From Mesorhizobium sp. GbtcB19 (GTDB taxonomy: Bacteria; Pseudomonadota; Alphaproteobacteria; Rhizobiales; Rhizobiaceae), in assembly GCF_019091085.1 (NCBI RefSeq), contig NZ_JAGXJY010000007.1, forward strand, positions 124,001 to 188,000: DNA of 64,000 nt, given 5' to 3'. Each line of letters opens with the position of its first letter. The stretch's first letter is position 1. Shown piece after piece: positions 7,858 to 16,218 of the stretch. The notes beneath the pieces are model-generated. The model was not told the DNA's origin, ran no database searches, and was given only the letters and a program-made list of their open reading frames with translations. A program made the translations under genes and the position numbers.

Positions 7858-9267
7858 ATGACCGAGATCGTAAGCGGACAGGATTTGATCGACGCTGGAA
7901 TGCAGCAGGGCAAGTGGTTTGCCCGCGCGCTCGTGGCGGCCAACGACATTTTGGAGAAGGGCGGGTCACATGCGGATGCGATCGAGGCCGCGCGGGCCTT
8001 CGCGCCGCCGCCGGCGATGCCGCTCCACGCGGGCGGCGCGCTGCCGCTGCATCTCAACATCCTGGCCGAAAACCAGCATGAGGCCGCCAATGTCGAGGCG
8101 GTTACGAAGAGCATGACCGAACTGATGCGGACGCCCGTCGTCCGAGCCGGCGCCATCATGCCCGATGCCTGCCCGGCGGGGTCGCCCGGCACCATTCCGG
8201 TCGGCGGCGTGGCCGTGTCCGAGGGCATCCATCCCGGCATGCATTCGGCCGACATCTGCTGCTCGATGGCGATCTCGGTGTTTCCCGGCGTGGCGCCTGC
8301 CGCGCTGCTCGACGCCGTGCACGCCGTGACCCATTTCGGGCCTGGCGGACGCCAGCGCGGCCAGCAGTTCCGGCCCGCGGACGCGCTTTTCCAGCGCTTC
8401 GAGGCGAACGCCTTGCTGCGCGACCTGAAGAGCGCGTCGATCGAGCATTTCGGCACGCAGGGCGACGGCAACCATTTCGCCTATGTCGGCACGTTGAAGT
8501 CGAGCGGCGAGACCGCGCTGGTCACGCATCACGGCTCGCGTTCGCCGGGCGCCCGGCTCTACGCCAAGGGGATGAGGATCGCCGAGGGGTTCCGCAAAAC
8601 CCTGTCGCCGCAGACCTTGCCGCAGAACGCCTGGATCCCGGCCGACACGCGGGAAGGCGATGAGTATTGGGAGGCCCTGCAGGTGATCCGCGAATGGACC
8701 AAGGGTAACCATATGCTCATCCACGATCTGGCGGCCGAAAAGCTGTCGGCGAAGGTCTCGGACCGGTTCTGGAACGAGCACAACTTCGTCTTCCGCCGCT
8801 CGGACGGGCTGTTCTATCACGGCAAGGGCGCCACGCCGGCCTTCGACGACTGGGCCGACGACGCGACCGATCTGACGCTGATCCCGCTCAACATGGCGGA
8901 GCCGGTGCTGATCGTGCGCGGCAAGAATGCCGAAAACGGCCTCGGCTTCTCGCCGCACGGCGCCGGGCGCAATTTCTCGCGCACCCAGCACCGGCGCATG
9001 CAGGCCGGGCGCGGCGATGCCGAGATCTTCGCCGAGGAGACCCGCGGTATCGACGCCCGGTTCTTCAGTGGGGTGACCGACATTTCGGAGCTGCCGAGCG
9101 CCTATAAGAACGCGGCTTCGATGCGCCGCCAGATCGAGCATTTCGGCCTGGCCGAAATCGTCGACGAGGTGCTGCCTTACGGCTGCATCATGGCCGGCGA
9201 CTGGGAAGCCAACGCGCCGTGGCGCAAGAAGAAGGAGCGGCGCGAGGCCGAGGCGCGCCAGCAATAG
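7858..9267 (+). CDS. rtcB: RtcB-family RNA ligase, long form
   Basis: This 469-residue protein belongs to the RtcB family, which joins 2',3'-cyclic phosphate or 3'-phosphate RNA ends to 5'-hydroxyl ends using GTP and manganese. Visible family elements are ADICCSM (131-137, for DIGCGM), GDGNHF (202-207), HHGSR (224-228), EHNF (307-310) and PHGAGR with the presumed guanylylated His at 367. An extra helical N-terminus of about 90 residues precedes MPD (101-103), so it is longer than the roughly 400-residue enterobacterial form. ATG 7858 follows GTGAAAG; the upstream frame runs through Y unit 6. No rtcA follows. It is last gene of the sigma54 operon. Confidence 0.93.
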   Translation: MTEIVSGQDLIDAGMQQGKWFARALVAANDILEKGGSHADAIEAARAFAPPPAMPLHAGGALPLHLNILAENQHEAANVEAVTKSMTELMRTPVVRAGAIMPDACPAGSPGTIPVGGVAVSEGIHPGMHSADICCSMAISVFPGVAPAALLDAVHAVTHFGPGGRQRGQQFRPADALFQRFEANALLRDLKSASIEHFGTQGDGNHFAYVGTLKSSGETALVTHHGSRSPGARLYAKGMRIAEGFRKTLSPQTLPQNAWIPADTREGDEYWEALQVIREWTKGNHMLIHDLAAEKLSAKVSDRFWNEHNFVFRRSDGLFYHGKGATPAFDDWADDATDLTLIPLNMAEPVLIVRGKNAENGLGFSPHGAGRNFSRTQHRRMQAGRGDAEIFAEETRGIDARFFSGVTDISELPSAYKNAASMRRQIEHFGLAEIVDEVLPYGCIMAGDWEANAPWRKKKERREAEARQQ

Positions 9268-9280
9268 TCGCCATCAGCAA

Positions 9281-9306
9281 GGGCGCGGGCAGAGATGTCC
9301 GCGCCC
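9281..9306. terminator. Bidirectional terminator between rtcB and multicopper oxidase
   Basis: GGGCGCGG and CCGCGCCC form an 8-bp stem around a 10-base loop, followed by AAACTTTG. It sits midway between two convergent genes and can serve both, though its T-run is short. Confidence 0.65.
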
Positions 9307-9315
9307 AAACTTTGT

Positions 9316-10710
9316 TCAAGTCACCCGAAGATAGCTCGTCATGCCGGTCTTCTGGTGCTCGATGATATGGCAGTGCAGCAGCCAGTCGCCGGGATTGTCG
9401 GCGACGAAGCCGAGCTGCACCTTTTCGTCGGGCTGGATGAGATAGGTGTCGGAGACGAGCGGCTGGACGGCCCGCGTCGAAGACGACAGCACCTTGAAGC
9501 TCATGCCGTGCAGGTGGATCGGGTGCGTGTGCGGGGTCAGGTTTTCCATGTCGATGATGTAGCTCTGGCCGAGCTTCAACTCCGCCAGCGGCGCGGTCGG
9601 GTCCGGCGTGTCGCCTGGCCACGGCACCTTGTTGATCGCCCAGAAACTGTAGCCGAGCGAGCCGCAAATGCCGTCGCCCGGTACGTTTTCGGCGGTGGCG
9701 CTCAGCGCCAGCGGAATGCGCTTGGCGGCGACGACGTCCACCTCAGCAACCGGGTTGGCGTCGAGCGGACCGAGATCGCGAAGATCGCGCTTGAGCGATT
9801 TGCCGACCGAACGCAGCGTCGCCAGGATTTTCGGCTTGGTGCCGCGCACGTCGCGCAGGCTGACGGCCGCGCCCTCCTCGTCCGGCATGCGGATGGCAAG
9901 CTCGAGCCGCTGTCCAGGCCCGAGCTGCAGGGCATCCGGCACAAAGCGTTGCGGCACCGGATTGCCGTCGAGCGCGATGACGGTCGCTTCGGCGCCGTCG
10001 ACGCGGAAGGCGTAGACGCGGGTGACGTCGGTGATGGCGGCGCGGAACCGCACCAGCCCGCCGGTAGGCGCGTCGAATTGCGGCTGGCTCTGCCAATTGG
10101 CGGTGCGCACCGTGCCGAAGGTGCCGGCTTTGGCCGCGTCGCGCGGCCGAAACGGCTCGATGAACTGGCCGTCGTCGCCGAGCCGCCAGTCGCGCAGGTT
10201 GACGACCATCTCGGCATCGAAGACCGGATCCTTCGGGTTCTCGACCACGATAACGCCGGTCAGCCCGTGGCCCATCTGGACCAGCGTGTTGCAATGCGGG
10301 TGGTACCAGAAGGTGCCGGCATCGGGCGGCGTGAAGGCATAGTCGAAATGGTCGCCCTGATAGACATAGGGCTGCACCAGGAACGGCACGCCGTCCATCT
10401 TGTTGGGAACGCGGATGCCATGCCAGTGGATGGTCGTCGGATCGTCGATGCCGTTGATCAACCGCGCCGCAAACGGCTCACCCTTCCGCATCCTGACGAC
10501 CGGCGGCATGCCGGCTTGGCTGTAGGTCAGGACATTCTTCGTCGGCGCGCCGTCCATCAGCCGCGCCTCGATGCTGGTGGTTTTCAGGATCAGCGGCTGG
10601 GGCGAGGTTGCGGCGAAGCCTTTCAATCTGCCGATGGCTGCGGCGCCGGTTCCGGAGAGCCCGGCGACGGCGGCGGTTTTGAGGAGAGCGCGGCGAGTCA
10701 GCATCGTCAT
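9316..10710 (-). CDS. Multicopper oxidase with Tat signal
   Basis: This 464-residue protein starts with a twin-arginine signal (TRRALLKTAAVAGLSG). All four copper ligand groups are present: HWHG near 94, HPH near 137, HTHPIHLHG near 395 and HCHIIEH near 445. It is therefore a complete periplasmic oxidase of the CueO/laccase type that oxidises substrates such as Cu(I), Fe(II) or phenols with oxygen. It lies 73 bases downstream of tonB in the same direction, so a link to metal handling is possible. The exact substrate cannot be told from sequence. Confidence 0.92.
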   Translation of the reverse strand: MTMLTRRALLKTAAVAGLSGTGAAAIGRLKGFAATSPQPLILKTTSIEARLMDGAPTKNVLTYSQAGMPPVVRMRKGEPFAARLINGIDDPTTIHWHGIRVPNKMDGVPFLVQPYVYQGDHFDYAFTPPDAGTFWYHPHCNTLVQMGHGLTGVIVVENPKDPVFDAEMVVNLRDWRLGDDGQFIEPFRPRDAAKAGTFGTVRTANWQSQPQFDAPTGGLVRFRAAITDVTRVYAFRVDGAEATVIALDGNPVPQRFVPDALQLGPGQRLELAIRMPDEEGAAVSLRDVRGTKPKILATLRSVGKSLKRDLRDLGPLDANPVAEVDVVAAKRIPLALSATAENVPGDGICGSLGYSFWAINKVPWPGDTPDPTAPLAELKLGQSYIIDMENLTPHTHPIHLHGMSFKVLSSSTRAVQPLVSDTYLIQPDEKVQLGFVADNPGDWLLHCHIIEHQKTGMTSYLRVT

Positions 10711-10783
10711 CTTGATTTCGGCGGGCAGGATGCCGCGGCATAGTTGAACAGTTCAGGCGCGTACCACCATCCGCCGCGCCGGC

Positions 10784-11764
10784 CTAGTCCCGCAAGCTGA
10801 ACACGAAGGGCGCGGTGCGCGTGACACGCGCGCCGAGTTCCGCCGGCGGTGCCGGCACCGAGGCGCCCTGCAAGGCGGCGAGGGCCGCGCGGTCGAGATC
10901 GCCGTCGCCCGAGGATCGCGCCAGCCGGGCCGAGACAACCCTGCCTGACGTATCGACCGTAAAGGTGACGTTCGGCGTGCCCTCGGCCCGCCTGGAGCGC
11001 GCTGCGCTGGGATAGCGCGTATGCCGCCTGATCCACGCCGCCAGGCTGGAATTCCAGCGTGACGGGCTGAGGCTCGAACGCGACGCCGCATTCGAGGGTT
11101 GCGGCGCCGCCGCCTTGGCGGCTGCCTTGGCGTCGATGCTGGCGGTGGTCGTCGTCTTGGGCGGCGGTGCCTTTTCCTTCCTCGGCCGCTTTTCGACGAG
11201 TTTCTTCTCGGTCTTCCTTTTGGCTTCGACCGGCTTTTGCGCCTTCACTTCCAATTCCACAGGTTTCGGCTTGGGCAGCGGAATGACGACGTCGGGCGCG
11301 ATCGCCTCGACAGGGTCCGGCACGACCTCCTCCAGCGGCGGCTGATCGCTCAGCGCCGCCATCGTCTGGCCGGCCGGTTCGGCCTCTTCCGCCTTGTCGG
11401 TGTCGGTCGGTTGTTCGGTAACCGGCTCCGTCTGCTCGACCACCGGCTCCGGCGGCGGGTCGGCCACCGGTTTCACCTCGGTCGGCTTTTCCGCCTCCTC
11501 GGCCGCATCGGGCAGCTCCGGGGTCACCGTATCCAACATGGCCGTCTCTTCCGGCACGGCAGGCGCGATCGGCAGCGGCGCCATCTCGACCGCCAGCGCC
11601 GGCGGTGGGCCGCCGTCCGGTATCTCGGCGAAGCTGAGGTTTTGCACAGCGTATGCGACCGCCACATGCCCGGCGAAAATGATCGCGGCCGCACTCGTCC
11701 ACAGGCCGGCTTCACGCACGCCGAAGCGCGGCTGGGGCTTTCCCGGCACGGCGGTGGCCGTCAT
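10784..11764 (-). CDS. tonB: TonB family energy transducer
   Basis: The 326-residue product has an N-terminal membrane segment (about 20-40), a long periplasmic Pro/Glu/Lys-rich spacer (VIPLPKPKPVELEVKAQKP) and a C-terminal TonB domain (about 235-326, with YPSAARSRRAEGTPNVTFTV). It couples the inner-membrane proton gradient to outer-membrane receptors. Its ATG overlaps the exbD stop by four bases, so translation is coupled. Confidence 0.93.
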   Translation of the reverse strand: MTATAVPGKPQPRFGVREAGLWTSAAAIIFAGHVAVAYAVQNLSFAEIPDGGPPPALAVEMAPLPIAPAVPEETAMLDTVTPELPDAAEEAEKPTEVKPVADPPPEPVVEQTEPVTEQPTDTDKAEEAEPAGQTMAALSDQPPLEEVVPDPVEAIAPDVVIPLPKPKPVELEVKAQKPVEAKRKTEKKLVEKRPRKEKAPPPKTTTTASIDAKAAAKAAAPQPSNAASRSSLSPSRWNSSLAAWIRRHTRYPSAARSRRAEGTPNVTFTVDTSGRVVSARLARSSGDGDLDRAALAALQGASVPAPPAELGARVTRTAPFVFSLRD

Positions 11765-12264
11765 TGGCCCTTGCTCCCGGCCGTCGCCGGAGCAACGCCC
11801 GCGCTTGCGGCCGGAGCACCGCCGGCCGGCACGGCAACCGCGCCACCTGTCGTCTCCAGCCCAACCAGCGCGACCTTGAGATAGCCGGCGGCGCGCAGCA
11901 GGTTCATCACCTCCATCAGATCGCCGTAGCCCACGGTCTTGTCGGCGCGCAGGAAGATGCGGGTCTGCCTGTCGCCCATGGTGCGGCTGTCGAGCACGCC
12001 GGCGAAGGCCGGACGCGGCACGCTGTCATTGCCGATCGCCAGCGTGAGATCGCTTTTCAGCGTGAGGAAGAGCGGCGTCTCGGGGCGCGGCGCCGGCGTC
12101 GCCGTCGAACCCGGCAGGTCGACATTGACGTCGACGGTGGCAAGCGGGGCCGCGACCATGAAGATGATCAACAGCACCAGGATGACGTCGATGAATGGCG
12201 TGACGTTGATGTCGTGGCTTTCCTCGAGATCGTCGCCGGAGGTCTCGCGAATCCGCGCCGCCAT
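11761..12264 (-). CDS. exbD: ExbD, TonB-system proton channel subunit
   Basis: This 167-residue protein has the signature HDINVTPFIDVILVLLIIFM, a single membrane helix with the proton-carrying Asp, followed by a periplasmic domain. The C-terminus is an Ala/Gly/Pro tail. It lies five bases downstream of exbB and overlaps tonB by four bases. Confidence 0.95.
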   Translation of the reverse strand: MAARIRETSGDDLEESHDINVTPFIDVILVLLIIFMVAAPLATVDVNVDLPGSTATPAPRPETPLFLTLKSDLTLAIGNDSVPRPAFAGVLDSRTMGDRQTRIFLRADKTVGYGDLMEVMNLLRAAGYLKVALVGLETTGGAVAVPAGGAPAASAGVAPATAGSKGQ

Positions 12265-12269
12265 CGTCG

Positions 12270-13193
12270 CTACTCCGCCGCCATCGCCGCTGCCGGCGGC
12301 ACCGTGCGGAAATCGAGGTCGCGGCTGACCAGGCGTTCGACGCCGGCGGAAGCATCGGCGAGGATCTGTTTATAGCCGGCTATCGAGCGCGCGAAGACGT
12401 TGTAGATGACGACAGCCGGGATGGCCGCAACCAGGCCCATCGCGGTGGCGAGCAGCGCCTCGGCGATGCCTGGTGCCACGACCGCCAGATTGGTGGTCTG
12501 CGCCTGCGAGATGCCGATAAAGGCGTTCATGATGCCCCAGACGGTGCCGAACAGGCCGACGAAAGGCGCCGTCGAGCCGATGGTGGCGAGCAGGCCGGTG
12601 CCGCGCGACATGCGCCGGGACGCCGCCGCCTCGATGCGCGACAGCCTGGAGGCGACGCGCTCCTTCAGGCCGTCGCCCAAGGCATGGTCGAGCGCGCCGG
12701 CCGAAAGCGCGCGTTCTTCCTCGGCTGCGCGGACAAGTTGCGCGCCCGGACCGCCGCTGTGGCCAAGCTCGCGGCCGGCCTGCGTCAGCGTCGCGGCGTT
12801 GCCGATCGCATCGGCGGCGCGCCGGGCCCTGAGCTTGCCGCCCAAGACCTCAAGCGACTTGGCGAGCCAGATCGTCCAGGTAACGAGAGAAGCGAAGGCA
12901 AGCCCCACCATCACCGCCTTCACGACAATGTCGGCATTCATGAACATGCCCCAGGGCGACAGGTCATGCGGCAGCGTCAGCGAGATGGACGGCTCTTCGC
13001 CGACGGTGCCGTTCGAAGCCGGCTGCGCGGGCGCTTGTGTTGCTGGTGTTATCGGAGCTTGTACGGAAGTCGCTGCCGGTTGCTGAGTGGCCGGTTGTTC
13101 CTGCGCTGCGGCAATGCCGGCCGAAAGAATGAGGGATGCGGCCAGTGCCGCGAAAAGACCGTTCCGGGACAAGGCTCGCCCTCGCTTCATCAT
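12270..13193 (-). CDS. exbB: ExbB, TonB-system proton channel subunit
   Basis: The 307-residue product has a cleavable signal ([12 protein letters not shown]), a Gln/Pro/Ala-rich linker and three membrane segments with the MotA/TolQ/ExbB motif [16 protein letters not shown]. The start chosen is the ATGATG at 13193-13188; the first ATG overlaps the stop of the upstream ATPase gene (ATGA). An in-frame extension upstream is out-of-frame ATPase sequence and was discarded. It forms one operon with the FhuC-like ATPase, exbD and tonB. Confidence 0.93.
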   Translation of the reverse strand: MMKRGRALSRNGLFAALAASLILSAGIAAAQEQPATQQPAATSVQAPITPATQAPAQPASNGTVGEEPSISLTLPHDLSPWGMFMNADIVVKAVMVGLAFASLVTWTIWLAKSLEVLGGKLRARRAADAIGNAATLTQAGRELGHSGGPGAQLVRAAEEERALSAGALDHALGDGLKERVASRLSRIEAAASRRMSRGTGLLATIGSTAPFVGLFGTVWGIMNAFIGISQAQTTNLAVVAPGIAEALLATAMGLVAAIPAVVIYNVFARSIAGYKQILADASAGVERLVSRDLDFRTVPPAAAMAAE

Positions 13194-13978
13194 TGCACGT
13201 AACCGATCGGCTGGCCGCTGACGGGATGCTTGAGCACGCCCATCTCGACGCCGAAAATCTCCTTGAGCACGCCGCCCCGCATGATCTCGTCCGGCGTGCC
13301 GCGTCTGAGCAGCCGGCCGCCCTTGAGCGCGATCAGCTCGTCGCAATAGCGCGCCGCCATGTTGGGATCGTGCAGCACCACGACGACGCATAGGTCGCGC
13401 TTGCGGCTGAGTTCCTTGACGAGGCCGAGAACCTCGACCTGATGGGCGATGTCGAGCGCCGAGATCGGCTCGTCGAGCAGCATGACGCCGGCATTCTGCG
13501 CCACCAGCATGGCGAGCCATGCCCGCTGCCGCTCGCCGCCGGAGAGCTCGTCGACCAGGCGGTCGGCGAATGCGCTCATGTCGGTCAGCGCCAGCGCTTC
13601 CTCGACATGGCTTCTGTCCTGCGCCCCGAAACGGCCGAGCGCGCCATGCCAGGGATAACGCCCCAGCGCCGCGAGTTCGCGCACGGTCAGGCCGGTCGCC
13701 GCGGGCGTGGTCTGCGGCAGATAGGCCAGCGCCCGCGCCAACTCGCGCGCGCCCCAGCCGGCCAGCGGCCGTTCGGCGAAGCGGATGGCGCCCGAGCTTG
13801 CCGGCTGCTGGCGGGCAAGCAGCTTGACCAGCGTCGACTTGCCAGAGCCGTTATGGCCGATAAGCCCGTAGACGCGCGAACGCCGCAGCTCGAGCGAGAC
13901 CGGCCCGAGCAGCGTGCGCTCGCCGATGGCGAAGCGCACGGCGTCGACATGAAAGGCTGTTCCAGCTCCGGCCAACAT
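13190..13978 (-). CDS. FhuC-like iron-siderophore ABC transporter ATPase
   Basis: Counted from the ATG at 13978, this 262-residue ATPase has Walker [10 protein letters not shown], signature [11 protein letters not shown] and Walker [20 protein letters not shown] is a stretch conserved in FhuC, the hydroxamate siderophore ATPase. ATG 13978 gives the usual FhuC length and follows GGAGGCGG; a longer start at 14044 exists. No permease or binding protein gene is adjacent, so it must work with components coded elsewhere. It heads the exbB-exbD-tonB operon. Confidence 0.88.
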   Translation of the reverse strand: MLAGAGTAFHVDAVRFAIGERTLLGPVSLELRRSRVYGLIGHNGSGKSTLVKLLARQQPASSGAIRFAERPLAGWGARELARALAYLPQTTPAATGLTVRELAALGRYPWHGALGRFGAQDRSHVEEALALTDMSAFADRLVDELSGGERQRAWLAMLVAQNAGVMLLDEPISALDIAHQVEVLGLVKELSRKRDLCVVVVLHDPNMAARYCDELIALKGGRLLRRGTPDEIMRGGVLKEIFGVEMGVLKHPVSGQPIGYVQ

Positions 13979-14063
13979 CCGCCTCCAATGCGGCGGCCGC
14001 CAGCTGCCGGGCGGCCGATGCCGGTTGACTATGAAACATGACATTGCGAGTCAACTATAAAGC

Positions 14064-14078
14064 TGACTACGTTGATCA
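14064..14078. promoter_or_regulatory. Candidate iron-responsive (RirA/IRO-type) box
   Basis: TGACTACGTTGATCA fits TGA-N9-TCA, the IRO-box pattern linked to RirA in rhizobia, in the gap between the iron-uptake operon (minus) and the isochorismatase gene (plus). The short pattern occurs by chance, so the case rests on its position before iron genes. Confidence 0.4.
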
Positions 14079-14170
14079 ACAATTTGCACGGCGCATGGCC
14101 ACGCGGTGAGGTCTGGACGGCAAGCAGGTTGCTGGGCACGATGCGCTCAGCAACCAAGACAGGCTGGCCA

Positions 14171-14842
14171 ATGATCAAGGCGACACCCTTCGACTTCCCC
14201 TATGACGGCAGGCTGGTGCCGCAGCATACGGCGCTGCTTGTCATCGACCTGCAGGACGATTTCCTGTCGCCGACAGGCTACTTCGCCAGGAAAGGCTATG
14301 ATCCGTCGCCGCTGCGAGCCATCCTGCCGGCGGTCAACCGGCTGATCGAGGCCGCTCGCGCCGCCGGCCTGACCATCGTCCACACCAGGCAAGGCTACCG
14401 CGCCGACATGGCCGACATGACGCCCTATGAGAGATGGCGGCGCAAGCGGGCCGGGATCGACGGCACCGATGTGCTGCTGCGCTCCGGCCCGGGCTTCCAG
14501 ATCGTGTCCGATATCGAGGTCGAACCGCAAGACATCGTCATCGACAAGACCTGCAACGGCGCCTTCACCTATACCGATCTGGAGCTGGTGCTGCGTGCAC
14601 GAGGCATCACGCATCTGATGTTCAGCGGATGCACGACGGATGTCTGCGTGCACACCACGCTGCGCGAGGCCTGCGACCGCAATTTTCAGTGCCTGACGAT
14701 CGCGGACGCCTGCGCCAGCGGCGACCGATATGCCCACGAAGCGGCCCTGCATATGGTGACGGTCGAGGACGGCGTTTTCGGCGCGCTGGCGGATTCGGCC
14801 GCCGTTATCGCCGGCCTGTCGCGGCTTGCGAACGCCGGCTGA
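14171..14842 (+). CDS. Isochorismatase-family cysteine hydrolase
   Basis: Counted from ATG 14171 the product is 223 residues, usual for this alpha/beta hydrolase family. The triad is visible: Asp in LLVIDLQDDF, Lys in VIDKTCNGAF and Cys in FSGCTTDVCVHTT. Relatives include biuret and ureidoacrylate (RutB-like) amidohydrolases as well as isochorismatases, and the DKTCNGAF and LREACDRNFQC stretches point to the amidohydrolase side. The longer frame from 14072 lacks homology-like sequence. It may share control with the divergent iron operon, but no siderophore synthesis genes are present. Confidence 0.82.
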   Translation: MIKATPFDFPYDGRLVPQHTALLVIDLQDDFLSPTGYFARKGYDPSPLRAILPAVNRLIEAARAAGLTIVHTRQGYRADMADMTPYERWRRKRAGIDGTDVLLRSGPGFQIVSDIEVEPQDIVIDKTCNGAFTYTDLELVLRARGITHLMFSGCTTDVCVHTTLREACDRNFQCLTIADACASGDRYAHEAALHMVTVEDGVFGALADSAAVIAGLSRLANAG

Positions 14843-14919
14843 AGATTTTTGTCACGCCACCGTTCCGTTTCCGGTTCTGCCTTCGTCTTGAAGGGCGTAA
14901 CCAACCACGGAGCCGAGCC

Positions 14920-15234
14920 ATGTCGACCACAGTGACCTTGATCAATGTCTTCACCGCCAAGCCTGGCAAGCAGCAGGAACTGGCCAATACCCTCGCCGAG
15001 GGCACGCGGAATTTCTTCAGCAAGCAGCCTGGCTCGCTGGCGTCATCCGTGGTCGTCGGCGGCGACGGCAGCAAGGTCGCCAATATTTCGCAATGGCGCT
15101 CGGCCGACGACATCGCGGCCTTCCGCAGCGATCCGCGCTTCGGCGAGTACATGAAGAGCATCGTGGAGCTCGCCGCCGGCGACAGCATGATGGGCCACAC
15201 CACCTATTCCCACACGGGCGGCGTAGAAAACTAG
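14920..15234 (+). CDS. Antibiotic biosynthesis monooxygenase (ABM)-domain protein
   Basis: This 104-residue protein has the ABM dimeric alpha-beta barrel pattern: TVTLINVFTAKPGKQQELAN then a GS-AS-V strand and ISQWRSADDIAAFRSDPRF. The family includes quinol monooxygenases and heme-degrading enzymes that need no cofactor. It is followed eight bases later by an ECF sigma factor gene, so the two probably form one unit. Confidence 0.85.
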   Translation: MSTTVTLINVFTAKPGKQQELANTLAEGTRNFFSKQPGSLASSVVVGGDGSKVANISQWRSADDIAAFRSDPRFGEYMKSIVELAAGDSMMGHTTYSHTGGVEN

Positions 15235-15242
15235 GAGCTTAC

Positions 15243-16157
15243 GTGACCGGTTCGCGGGATCAGTCCGTTGCGGTGATCGAAACCAGGCTTCGCGCCTTCG
15301 AGCGCGACGCCGCTTTGCTGAGAGCCAAGCTGCACCGCTACGCGTCGCGCATGGTCGGATCGGTCATCGATGGCGAAGACATCGTCCAGGAGGCTTTGGC
15401 CAAAGGCTTTGTGGCGATCAGGAATGGCGACATGCCCGACAAGACCGAATCCTGGCTGTTTCGCATCACGCATAACGCGGCGCTCGATTTCCTGCGCAGC
15501 CAAGCCCGTGCGCGCGGGCGCGAAAGCGAGATCGAGCTCGACACGATCGCCGACGAGAATTCGGCGCTGGATGCGCGCATTGCCGCCGAGGCGAGTCTCG
15601 CGGAACTGATGCAGCTGCCGCCGGCGCAACGATGCGCGGTCGTGCTGAAGGACGTGCTCGGACACAGCCTGGAGGAGATCGGCGAAATCCTCGAAACTTC
15701 CGACACAGCGATCAAGGGCGCGCTGCAGCGGGGCCGCGAGGGCCTGCGCAAGCTTGCGGCCGCGCCGCGCACGACGTCGCCTCGCCCGACGCTCAACCGC
15801 GAGGAAATGCGGCGCCTGGGCGACTATGTGGCCGCCTTCAACGCCAGGGACTTCGATGTCTTGCGCGGGCTTCTGGCCGAGGACGTCAAGCTCGAGCTGG
15901 TCAATCGCCTGCGCGCCGACGGCAAGGAATATGTCGGCAATTATTTTGGCCGCTATGCCGACGAAACGCATTGGCATTTCACGACGGGCCTCGTCGAAGG
16001 CCGGCCCGCCATCCTGGTCACCAGTCCGGACCGCCCGGACGGGCCGCCGCGCTACTTCATCCTCATCCACTGGGAGAACGGCCGGATCGCCGGCATCCGC
16101 GACTTCCTGTTCGCGGATTATGTGATGGACGGCCTGAACTACTCCGACGCGAGGTGA
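15243..16157 (+). CDS. ECF sigma factor with C-terminal SnoaL-like domain
   Basis: GTG at 15243 follows AGGAGCTTAC. The 304-residue product has sigma region 2 (GEDIVQEALAKGFVAI, WLFRITHNAALDFLR), region 4 (LPPAQRCAVVLKDVLGHSLEEIGEILE) and, from about 190, an NTF2/SnoaL-like fold (YVAAFNARDFDVLRGLLAEDV). This layout resembles the ECF41-type families, where the extension regulates the sigma and no anti-sigma is needed. The usual DGGG motif is not seen. Its target may be the ABM gene just upstream. Confidence 0.9.
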   Translation: MTGSRDQSVAVIETRLRAFERDAALLRAKLHRYASRMVGSVIDGEDIVQEALAKGFVAIRNGDMPDKTESWLFRITHNAALDFLRSQARARGRESEIELDTIADENSALDARIAAEASLAELMQLPPAQRCAVVLKDVLGHSLEEIGEILETSDTAIKGALQRGREGLRKLAAAPRTTSPRPTLNREEMRRLGDYVAAFNARDFDVLRGLLAEDVKLELVNRLRADGKEYVGNYFGRYADETHWHFTTGLVEGRPAILVTSPDRPDGPPRYFILIHWENGRIAGIRDFLFADYVMDGLNYSDAR

Positions 16158-16167
16158 CTCTAGCGAT

Positions 16168-16218
16168 AGAGCATGATGTCGCCCGAAAACCGTTTCACAC
16201 TTTTCGGCATCATGCTCT
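16168..16218. repeat. Palindromic intergenic repeat
   Basis: AGAGCATGATG and CATCATGCTCT are 11-bp ends of an inverted repeat with inner CCGAAAA/TTTTCGG. It separates the ECF sigma gene from the convergent LLM gene and overlaps the last two bases of the latter. It could act as a terminator for both. It belongs to the same class as 7368-7414. Confidence 0.7.

Noticed and set aside
7966-9264. 432-residue open frame antisense to rtcB
   Set aside because: Composition is Arg/His/Gly biased and the opposite strand has intact RtcB motifs.
13194-13520. N-terminal extension of ExbB
   Set aside because: It is the FhuC-like gene in another frame; MMKRG with its signal peptide is the credible start.
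14072-14170. N-terminal extension of the isochorismatase-family protein
   Set aside because: The extra 33 residues are unlike the family and lie over the probable promoter and IRO-type box.
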